Positions 54,619 through 61,665 of a DNA stretch of 64,000 bases are shown piece by piece (position 1 is the first letter of the stretch; each line of letters starts with the position of its first letter). Source of the DNA: Pedobacter kyungheensis (GTDB lineage: Bacteria > Bacteroidota > Bacteroidia > Sphingobacteriales > Sphingobacteriaceae); the NCBI RefSeq assembly GCF_000812965.1, contig NZ_JSYN01000007.1:62001-126000 (forward strand). The letters run 5' to 3'. Under the pieces are notes generated by a model, which was given only the letters and a program-made list of their open reading frames with translations, made no database searches and had not been told where the DNA came from. Made by a program: the position numbers and the translations under genes.

Positions 54619-54690
54619 GGCCCCGTAGTTCAACGGATAGAATAGAAGTTTCCTAAACTTTAGATAGCAGTTCGATTCTGCTCGGGGCTA
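54619..54690 (+). tRNA. tRNA-Arg (CCT anticodon)
   Basis: The acceptor stem is GGCCCCG (54619-54625) paired with CGGGGCT (54683-54689), one G-U at the end, and discriminator A (54690). The D arm is GTTC/GAAT. The anticodon stem is GAAGT/ACTTT with loop TTCCTAA, so anticodon CCT reads AGG codons. The T arm is AGCAG/CTGCT around TTCGATT. The length is 72 nt with no encoded CCA, as usual in Bacteroidota. A terminator hairpin follows. Confidence 0.92.
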
Positions 54691-54696
54691 CTCAGG

Positions 54697-54730
54697 AAAA
54701 GCTCATCGTAAGGTGGGCTTTTTTATTTTT
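54697..54730 (+). terminator. Intrinsic terminator after tRNA-Arg
   Basis: AAAAGCTCATC (54697-54707) pairs with GGTGGGCTTTT (54712-54722), two G-U pairs, loop GTAA, then TTTTATTTTT, directly after the tRNA. Confidence 0.85.
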
Positions 54731-54766
54731 ATAGGATGTAGTTATTGCCTGATATTTGAAATAATT

Positions 54767-54835
54767 GGCCTGTAGTTCAACGGATACCCGCCTGACTGAC
54801 GTTAGTCGGGCAGGGAATAGCAGTTTCCTAAACTT
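54767..54835 (+). pseudogene. Broken tRNA-Arg copy 2 with the same hairpin insertion
   Basis: A near-copy of the tRNA 5' part (GGCCTGTAGTTCAACGGATA) with the identical 28-bp insertion at the same D-loop position (54787-54814), then GAATAGCAGTTTCCTAAACTTC. It is cut off before the T-arm. A 20-bp flank (54751-54770) equals the flank of the intact gene (54603-54622), showing tandem duplication. Confidence 0.7.
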
Positions 54836-55181
54836 CCTAAAGACACCCATTAGTAAGGGTTCAACATATTGATGGACAGTATGTTGATTAAGAGTGCCTG
54901 ACGATATATAAATACATAGCGGTTTGGTACTGACCAGCAATTTCTCACCCGAGAAAATATCCACAAGGATGTATTGACTGGATTTGAGCGCGTGATAAAT
55001 AGTGGCAGTAAAATACTTCAGGAGCCTGAACGAAGAGAATATTTTCCGGAAATAACAGGACTAGAGATATACTCAGTATTAGGTATTGTACTCCAACAGG
55101 CGGCTAAGTAGTTTTACAACATAAGGGAATAAGCACTAAAGCCCCACCAACCACCGCTTAAACAAACATCATCTAAATTAA
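54836..55181. other. Intergenic stretch, including a possible gene fragment
   Basis: Downstream of the tRNA copies I see no promoter or RNA I can name. It contains an open frame at 54920-55111 (described separately) and the upstream region of the outer-membrane protein at 55182. Confidence 0.4.
54920..55111 (+). pseudogene. Orphan 63-codon reading frame without a good start
   Basis: A frame from just after a stop (54917-54919) to TAG 55109-55111 has protein-like composition, ending EIYSVLGIVLQQAAK, with no in-frame ATG. The composition suggests a C-terminal fragment of a lost gene. I do not recognise the family. It could be coincidental. Confidence 0.3.
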
Positions 55182-56477
55182 ATGAAAAGAAAATTACATT
55201 ACGCATTGATCTTGCTCTTAGCAAGTGGCATATCAGCTTCAGGACAGATCACCAACAAATCCATCCTTTCGGGCCTGGAAACAGAACTGATCACAACGGA
55301 GAAAAAATCCGACATGCTCATTACCCCTACCGGCCTGAATGTATTCCTGCAGAGAAAGACACTTAGTTATCTTACCGGAGTATCTGATCTTTCTCTTGCC
55401 AAGTTCTATGCCTCGGTATCAACCGAGAATGAAAAGCTCAACCTGGGTTTTAACATCCCGGTTAAATATGATGATAATAGTCTAATGCTCCTGATTAACC
55501 CTGTTGTAGAAGCAGATGCTAAGAACAGTTTTTCGACCCTATATAAAAACGACAAGTGGCAGGGAACGATTAGGGCAGGGCTCAAGTTGACCTACCTGCT
55601 ACCTTTTGGAACGATGAACTTTCTGGATGGAAAAAAGACCAATCTGGATATCCTGAGAAAAACAAAATATGAAGAAATAGCGAGCGCCTATAAAGCAGAA
55701 GATGATAAACAGAACAAACCCGTGACAACATTAACGGGCAATGTTACCTTGCCGGTAACAGAGGACCTCAGCGCAAGGGAACTCCGAAAAAAACAAAGGG
55801 ATGCCTATGATGCCGTAGGTATTGCCGAAGCGGATTACATTGAAAAGAATAAATCCTATACCTGGATGCAAACAGGGTGGATATCTGCCTGGGGTTTTAC
55901 GCCTGTTACAGAAGCGAGTAAATACATATCACCCAATTACCTTACGGCTTTTGAGGCAACCAGGTTTCGCCTTTGGGAAATCAATCTTCAATATACCCAC
56001 CTCTTTCAGAATTCGAGGCTTGGCAGTTTTTATCTCTCGCCATGGATAAAGCGATTCCAGAACAACTCGGCCAATGCAGATCTGATGACAAATGTAGATT
56101 ACGGGCTGTACAGCCAGGTTCCGGGGACGGCCCAGACTAATCTTGCCCTGATCGAAACTAATCCCGCATTCGTAGGTATCTACTCAGAGTTTATGACCAC
56201 TAACTTCAATTTTCAACTGGTTTATATCACCCCGTTTACAAACACGCTCATAAAGCCGGGGATCAGTATCCGCTATGAAAAAAACTGGGGAGACTATAGT
56301 CCACAAAACTGGCGTTTTGGTCTGCCCTTAGCCATACAGGGAAAATCTACGCCGATCAATATTGAACTGCAGTATAGGTTAAACAATGTAAACAACTATA
56401 AAAATGAGGTAGACCACAGTCCGAAGAAAACATTTGGAATAAGTGTAGGGCTGCCTTTCTCCCTATTGTACAAATAA
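55182..56477 (+). CDS. Exported protein, probable outer-membrane barrel, unknown function
   Basis: This 431-residue protein has a signal peptide ending GISASGQ. The mature protein has amphipathic beta-strand patterns and aromatics throughout, with a charged helical stretch (about 160-225, ARELRKKQRDAYDAVGIAEADY) and an ending FGISVGLPFSLLYK suited to an outer-membrane barrel C-terminus. I recognise no family. Its codon usage and the broken tRNA copies upstream raise the possibility that this is a laterally acquired patch. Confidence 0.6.
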   Translation: MKRKLHYALILLLASGISASGQITNKSILSGLETELITTEKKSDMLITPTGLNVFLQRKTLSYLTGVSDLSLAKFYASVSTENEKLNLGFNIPVKYDDNSLMLLINPVVEADAKNSFSTLYKNDKWQGTIRAGLKLTYLLPFGTMNFLDGKKTNLDILRKTKYEEIASAYKAEDDKQNKPVTTLTGNVTLPVTEDLSARELRKKQRDAYDAVGIAEADYIEKNKSYTWMQTGWISAWGFTPVTEASKYISPNYLTAFEATRFRLWEINLQYTHLFQNSRLGSFYLSPWIKRFQNNSANADLMTNVDYGLYSQVPGTAQTNLALIETNPAFVGIYSEFMTTNFNFQLVYITPFTNTLIKPGISIRYEKNWGDYSPQNWRFGLPLAIQGKSTPINIELQYRLNNVNNYKNEVDHSPKKTFGISVGLPFSLLYK

Positions 56478-56489
56478 GGAAAGATGATC

Positions 56490-56520
56490 GATATGCGCTC
56501 TAAATAAAAAAGCGCATATC
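56490..56520. terminator. 10-bp hairpin between convergent genes
   Basis: GATATGCGCT (56490-56499) pairs with AGCGCATATC (56511-56520) around an 11-nt A-rich loop. It sits between convergent stop codons but lacks a good T-run. Confidence 0.5.
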
Positions 56521-56551
56521 AATCCTGAAATTATCATCACTTAAAACCGCT

Positions 56552-57403
56552 CTAGCGGGTAGCATCGCTTACCCCTTTAAAATAACCTACAGATTCAGCT
56601 ATTCCGGCTAAGGGATCTTTCATGTCTTTTTCGTATTCCAAACTACAACAGCCTTTATAATTAACCTTTCTCAGCATTTTTACGTAGGCAGGGATATTAA
56701 TTACGCCGCGGCCGAGTTCGCAAGTGGTACCTTCGTTTGTAGCAGAAGTTACATTCTTTAAGTGCATGTCAAAAATCCGTTTCGAGAATTTCTGTAGATC
56801 TGCCACCGAATCACGTCCGTCTCTTTTGTTATGTCCCATATCAAAGCAGATTCCTACCCGTGGATCGAGGTTTTTAATCAGGTTGTAGATACTTTCTGCA
56901 TTTGGGTATAGTTTATCCTGCGGACCATGGTTATGAATGGCATAGCGGATATTATATTCTTTTGTCTTTTGGGCTACATATTCCAGGTCGGCATGTGCCG
57001 GAATTCCGATCAGCAAATCAACCCCTACCCGTTTGGCATAATCGAATGCATTGTCGATCTCTCCTTTATTTTTGGTGTATATGGGGCCTACAGCATAGCC
57101 TACTACGTTATTGGCTTTAAGTTTAGCATGAAAAGCCTCAATTTCTGCTGCTGTACTTTTATAAGGCAGATGAAAGTCTTTAATACAGAGGTAATGTACA
57201 TCAACCTTTTTCATCATTTTAAGTGATTCATCAAGGTTAAAATTAAGAAAGCTATAGCCTGCAATGGCTAATTTAAAGGTATCCTCGCCAGCGGCATTTG
57301 TTTCAACAGGCTCAGCGAAAACAGCCGGGATATTAACCAGCGTTGCTGCAGTTATACCTAATATTCCTTTTTGTAAAAAAAATCTTCTTGTAGTCATGTT
57401 CAT
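56552..57403 (-). CDS. Sugar phosphate isomerase/epimerase-like TIM-barrel protein with Tat signal
   Basis: This 283-residue protein begins MNMTTRRFFLQKGILG, a twin-arginine export signal, followed by cleavage near VFAEP. The remainder is a xylose-isomerase-like (AP endonuclease 2) TIM barrel with YLCIKDFHLPY, IRYAIHNHGPQDKLYPNAE, GICFDMGHNKRDGRD and DMHLKNVTSA, where His, Glu and Asp metal ligands are expected. Such exported proteins may epimerise or isomerise sugars in the periplasm. It follows the sulfatase gene on the same strand, about 258 bp away, and may belong to the same locus. Confidence 0.82.
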   Translation of the reverse strand: MNMTTRRFFLQKGILGITAATLVNIPAVFAEPVETNAAGEDTFKLAIAGYSFLNFNLDESLKMMKKVDVHYLCIKDFHLPYKSTAAEIEAFHAKLKANNVVGYAVGPIYTKNKGEIDNAFDYAKRVGVDLLIGIPAHADLEYVAQKTKEYNIRYAIHNHGPQDKLYPNAESIYNLIKNLDPRVGICFDMGHNKRDGRDSVADLQKFSKRIFDMHLKNVTSATNEGTTCELGRGVINIPAYVKMLRKVNYKGCCSLEYEKDMKDPLAGIAESVGYFKGVSDATR

Positions 57404-57661
57404 TTTATGGTTGGTCTAATTTAATATTTAAATTGCTGCAGTTCAAAGTTCATCGTGCTAAATATTACAAAGTTTATTATTTTATTGGGTTCATTCGTTC
57501 AGTGGTTCAATAGTTCATTGGTAGAGATTTTACTTTCCATTTTCCATTATACATTTTCCATCTCAAAACCATGACCGGTTCAAAAAGGTCACAAAACAAA
57601 TCGCCCATATACTTGCTAAGCATACAGGCGATTTGATTATATAAATCAGTGTTTCTTTGGT
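57404..57661. other. Intergenic region with short degenerate repeats
   Basis: The stretch near 57488-57560 repeats TTCATT/TTCAGTGGTTCA and TTTTCCATT motifs of the kind common in Pedobacter-type intergenic DNA. A stem CAAATCGCC (57597-57605) with GGCGATTTG (57627-57635) lies just past the sulfatase stop and may be its terminator. Confidence 0.5.
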
Positions 57662-59731
57662 CTAATACACGCAATTCTCTCCGCTCAGGCTATGCCACAC
57701 GCCATCTTCGCCTTTAAAATCTATTTTTAGGTTATTATTGGCGCTTTTCAGGGCATAAATGCTGAGTGGATGATAACCTGCATCCAGCATCACCGTTTTT
57801 TCAATTACCTGACCGCTGGTATAACCAAAATCGGCATCGAGCAGGTTAATCTGGTGCAGTTTTACAAAGGCTTTGCTGCCTATACTCAGCTTAAAGGTAT
57901 AGGTACCTTTCTTTTCGATTTTTAACATACCCTGATAGTTCAGCATGCCTTTGTTAGGCGTGGTCGTAGTGCTCAAGCTTTGAGCTAGCCCACTGACTAC
58001 AGGTTTAGATTGATTGGCAACGGTTACATAATGGAAAGTACCCGGGAAAAATGACCATTTTAAACCTTTTTTCGCGCTTACAGGCTTTGCTACACCCGGA
58101 ATAGCAATACTATCATAAGGGCGTTTGGCTTGCTGATCCATCATGTGCGCTTGCAGCGCCATGTTGCGGAACTGTTGCTGTAATTCACTTAAGCCCCCAT
58201 TTTTAGCCAGATTATTGGTCTCTTTCGGGTCTTTTACCACATTGTAGATTTCAAAATCATCGGTAGCCGTTTTGATGTTGTAGCGTACACCTACCATGTC
58301 GCCTATCCTGAGCATTTGCATCTGGTTGCGTTTCCGGTTGGCATGGCTGGCCTCAAACTGCGTAAATGCCGGGGTACTGCCCGATTCGAAATATTCTACA
58401 TAAACCTTGCTTTCGGCCTGTTTACCTGTCTGCATTAAAGCAGGTACCAACGATACACCCGTAACCCGCGCCGGAACAGGTACGCTAGCCGCATCTGCAA
58501 AGGTAGGTAACCAATCAGATAGCATGGAAGGGGTATTAACCACCTTGCCCGCCGCAATGCGTTTTGGCCAGGCAATTACCGAAGGCATACGTAAACCGCC
58601 TTCCCAGCAATCGCGTTTTATACCATCAAATGGGCCATAACTTTCAAAAAAAGTAGGGTGGTTGGGTACGTACTGCTTAGGCAGGTACGATTCTATCGAC
58701 GGGCCATTATCAGAAGTAAACACAATAATGGTATTGTCGGCAATTTTCAGGTCAGTTAATAAGGCACGGATATCGCCAATGGCATCATCTAAGCGGCGTA
58801 CAGCAGTTGCGTAGCGTTTATAGGTATCTGGCCATGGCTTTGCTGGTGTATTTGGATCGCGGTCGTCATCGTAGCTGGCATTTGCATAATCCGGGTGCAC
58901 GTAACTATCTACAGTACCTGTGGCCGAATTAATCATTTTACCTTTTTCGTTCAGCCATTGCAAACCGCCTTTCAGTCCGCCGCCTTGTGGGTAAGCTTGT
59001 GTAGGTAATTCCAATACGGCATGAGGCGCGTCGTAAGCCAGGTACATAAAGAAAGGTTGTTTGGCCTGGTGCTGCTTTTCAAAACCGATGATGAAATCTT
59101 TGGCTTTTGCCGTCCAGAGGTCGGTGGTGTAACATTTCTGCAAATCGGCCGATACCTCATTGTAATTGTTCCATACCTCTTTTTTACCGCGGTAAACGCC
59201 TTCAACAGGGTAGTGTTCGTGCCCGTCGGCATGGCGCATATAGCCATAATACTGGTCGAAACCTCTTTTTAAGGGATGCGCAGGCCAGTTGGGGCGTTCC
59301 TTCTCATCTGTCCCCTGCAAACCCCATTTTCCAATGGCTACAGTAGCATAACCAGCATCTTTGAGTACAGTGGCCATGGTATGGTTGTTTTCGAGGGCTT
59401 TATCAAACTGGTTATCCCTAACGTGGGCATTTCCCTGGTTTACACCTGTAAGCAGCGAAGCCCGCGATGGTGCACATACCGGAGCATTGGCATATTGCTG
59501 GGCAAGTATGGCGCCTGCTTTGGCCATGGCATCCAGGTTGGGCGTAACCAATGCAGGCAGGTTTTTAGCCTTTTGGTTCTGGAAAAGTACGCCCAGATCG
59601 CCATAGCCCAAATCATCAACCAAAACGTAAATGATGTTTGGTTTTTGCTGGGCATTAGCGGTTGATAGGGCCAGCGCCGACCATAAGAGGACGAGCGTGT
59701 ACCTGATGATGTTTCTTTTGCTGCTTTTCAT
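57662..59731 (-). CDS. S1-type sulfatase with C-terminal PA14-like domain
   Basis: This 689-residue secreted sulfatase has a signal peptide ending STANAQ. The catalytic domain (about 28-480) has YVLVDDLGYGDLG (metal-binding Asp pair) and the formylglycine motif VCAPSRASLLTG with Cys86 in C-x-P-S-R. It also has IGKWGLQG, AYDAPHAVLELP and FTSDNGPSIESYLP. The last 150 residues (about 535-689) include GMLKIEKKGTYTFKLSIGSKAFVKL and look like a PA14 binding domain. It hydrolyses sulfate esters, presumably on a glycan, and needs an anaerobic or FGE-type maturase encoded elsewhere. It follows susD by 84 bp. Confidence 0.93.
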   Translation of the reverse strand: MKSSKRNIIRYTLVLLWSALALSTANAQQKPNIIYVLVDDLGYGDLGVLFQNQKAKNLPALVTPNLDAMAKAGAILAQQYANAPVCAPSRASLLTGVNQGNAHVRDNQFDKALENNHTMATVLKDAGYATVAIGKWGLQGTDEKERPNWPAHPLKRGFDQYYGYMRHADGHEHYPVEGVYRGKKEVWNNYNEVSADLQKCYTTDLWTAKAKDFIIGFEKQHQAKQPFFMYLAYDAPHAVLELPTQAYPQGGGLKGGLQWLNEKGKMINSATGTVDSYVHPDYANASYDDDRDPNTPAKPWPDTYKRYATAVRRLDDAIGDIRALLTDLKIADNTIIVFTSDNGPSIESYLPKQYVPNHPTFFESYGPFDGIKRDCWEGGLRMPSVIAWPKRIAAGKVVNTPSMLSDWLPTFADAASVPVPARVTGVSLVPALMQTGKQAESKVYVEYFESGSTPAFTQFEASHANRKRNQMQMLRIGDMVGVRYNIKTATDDFEIYNVVKDPKETNNLAKNGGLSELQQQFRNMALQAHMMDQQAKRPYDSIAIPGVAKPVSAKKGLKWSFFPGTFHYVTVANQSKPVVSGLAQSLSTTTTPNKGMLNYQGMLKIEKKGTYTFKLSIGSKAFVKLHQINLLDADFGYTSGQVIEKTVMLDAGYHPLSIYALKSANNNLKIDFKGEDGVWHSLSGENCVY

Positions 59732-59773
59732 AGCGGAGGATCGGGATTATATAACTGGTTTAATGTTGTACAA

Positions 59774-59792
59774 CAGGGGTGCTTAGCCCCTG
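59774..59792 (-). promoter_or_regulatory. Intercistronic hairpin between susD and sulfatase
   Basis: CAGGGGT (59774-59780) and GCCCCTG (59786-59792) form a 7-bp stem with a 5-nt loop in the 84-bp gap. It lacks a T-run, so it may tune message stability or partial termination and is not a full terminator. Confidence 0.4.
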
Positions 59793-59815
59793 CTGTGTAT
59801 AATGGTTTAAGGCTG

Positions 59816-61606
59816 TTATTTCCAGCCCGGGTTCTGTATAATTTTAGGGTTAAGCACAATCTGGTTAGATGGTATGGGGTAAAGGTAATAATAATCGGGA
59901 AAAGTGCCCGGAGGTACGCCTAAATAAGAGATATAACCGGCAGTGGCACCGTTTTGAATCGGTATAATGCTGTTCGCAGGTACATCTGTTCCTTTAGTGA
60001 TGTAACGGCCAAGTTTCTCTTTCATGGCATATTCCATTTTTTTCCACCTGCGCAAATCGTCAAACCTGAAGCCCTCGCCCACCAATTCTACTGCCCTTTC
60101 GCGCCTGATTTCCCATAAAACAGGGTCTACGCCCGGATCGCGGGTCGGATCGGCTACTATGGCGCTTAAATTTAAGGCTGCTACTGCTCCTCTTGCCCTC
60201 AGTTTATTAATGGTGGCATCGGCTACGGCCTGGTTAAAGGTGCCCAGTTCGTAAGTGGCCTCGGCATGGTTGGCCAGAATTTCGCCCATTCTAAACAACG
60301 GACAATCGCTAATGTCCTGCCCCTGGGCATCCTGTACCTGCTGGTTATAGTATTTGTAAAAACGGTAGCCGGTATAGGTAACCGAATAAGGCTGCCCATT
60401 AGGGAAATCTACATAATGCGGTTCCTGCCTCACCACAAAGCCATTCCAGTTGCGGGTAGGCAAGGTTTTGTGCGTACCATCCGAAATGGCCTGCATTAAA
60501 CCAAAATACGAAGTATCAACCGGATTGGTGGTATAGGTAAAAGTAAGGCTCGGTGGGTTGGTATTAACGTTAAAGGGTGGCGGCACGCTATAATACAAAC
60601 GCCTGTCACGGTTTCTAAATTCGGTAAAGGGCGATTTATCTCCCTGAAATAGCGGACTGGTAAAGCGGGTTTGCCCATCTTTCATTAAAAACATATCTGC
60701 AGCTGCCTTGGTCAAGTCGTAACGCCCCGATGAGTTACGGGTTTGGGTAGACTGGCCGTGCGTAATCTGGTTGGCCACATAAGCTTTGTACAGGATTATT
60801 CCCGGCACTCCGGCCAACGATACGCTGTTAAAATCGAGGTCGTAGTTGGCGTTCAGTGTGGGGTAAGTTACCATCAGCTTGGTTGAGGCATCTACACTGG
60901 CCTGTAAATAGGTATTGACGTTGCTTAAACCGCGGTATTTGCGCCAGGTACCCTCTCTTAAGCCAAAGCGCGAAAGCAGAGCCCTTACGGCGTGTACGTT
61001 AATGGTATTATCGCCATCGCCGTTTTTTAAATTGGCTTCGGCATATTGTAAATCTTTTAAAATGTTGGCGGCTACTACATCACGTGGGGTACGGGCCATA
61101 CTCAGCTCTTCCGATTTATCGTTTAGTGCATGTTCGATATAAGGCACATCGCCGTAAAGGTTCAGCAGGTTCATGTAATTATAGGCCCTGAAAAAATAGC
61201 CAATGCAACGCCAGTGGTCTTTATCTGCCGGACTCAATGCCGATTGATCGATATAATCCAGCATCAGGTTAATGGTTCTGATATTGGCATAAGGCCTGGA
61301 ATACGAATCAGCCGATGAGGGAATGGTAACCTGTTGCCAGATCCATTGCGACTGTCCGTTGGGGTTGGCACGGGCAAACATATCACTGTTCAGCTCATCT
61401 TCGAGCATATCGTTGGTATAGCCGTTAAAAGCATTGTAGAACTGCCAGGAGTAGGTTAAAAAGCCATTATAATCAGAAAGGGTATTCTCGAGCGTAAGCT
61501 GGCCCTCGGGTTTAAGGTCCAGTTTGTTACAGCCCAGGGTTGCAGCTAAAATGCCACATAATACCATGCGCTTTAAATTGGTGATGGATATGATAGGGGT
61601 TTTCAT
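59816..61606 (-). CDS. SusD/RagB family lipoprotein of the sulfatase locus
   Basis: From the ATG at 61606 this is a 596-residue lipoprotein with signal MKTPIISITNLKRMVLCGIL and lipobox AATLGCNK. The mature start LDLKPEGQLTLENTLSDY is classical SusD/RagB. The TPR-like core has DHWRCIGYFFRAYNYMNLLNLYGDVPY, and the C-terminus has EIRRERAVELVGEGFRFDDLRRWKKM and YPIPSNQIVLNPKIIQNPGW, the standard signature. An ATG at 61648 would add 14 residues. It is the lid of the SusC cut by the window end and is cotranscribed with the sulfatase. Confidence 0.93.
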   Translation of the reverse strand: MKTPIISITNLKRMVLCGILAATLGCNKLDLKPEGQLTLENTLSDYNGFLTYSWQFYNAFNGYTNDMLEDELNSDMFARANPNGQSQWIWQQVTIPSSADSYSRPYANIRTINLMLDYIDQSALSPADKDHWRCIGYFFRAYNYMNLLNLYGDVPYIEHALNDKSEELSMARTPRDVVAANILKDLQYAEANLKNGDGDNTINVHAVRALLSRFGLREGTWRKYRGLSNVNTYLQASVDASTKLMVTYPTLNANYDLDFNSVSLAGVPGIILYKAYVANQITHGQSTQTRNSSGRYDLTKAAADMFLMKDGQTRFTSPLFQGDKSPFTEFRNRDRRLYYSVPPPFNVNTNPPSLTFTYTTNPVDTSYFGLMQAISDGTHKTLPTRNWNGFVVRQEPHYVDFPNGQPYSVTYTGYRFYKYYNQQVQDAQGQDISDCPLFRMGEILANHAEATYELGTFNQAVADATINKLRARGAVAALNLSAIVADPTRDPGVDPVLWEIRRERAVELVGEGFRFDDLRRWKKMEYAMKEKLGRYITKGTDVPANSIIPIQNGATAGYISYLGVPPGTFPDYYYLYPIPSNQIVLNPKIIQNPGWK

Positions 61607-61665
61607 AAAATTTGCTTTAAGGTTGATCCCTTGTTTATTCTTTTTCATTGGGGTAAAGGCTCGGG

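Noticed and set aside
54692..54964. Minus-strand frame of 90 codons over the tRNA terminator and pseudo-tRNA copy
   Set aside because: It is opposite RNA genes, has no family resemblance and spans a terminator, so it is a chance frame.
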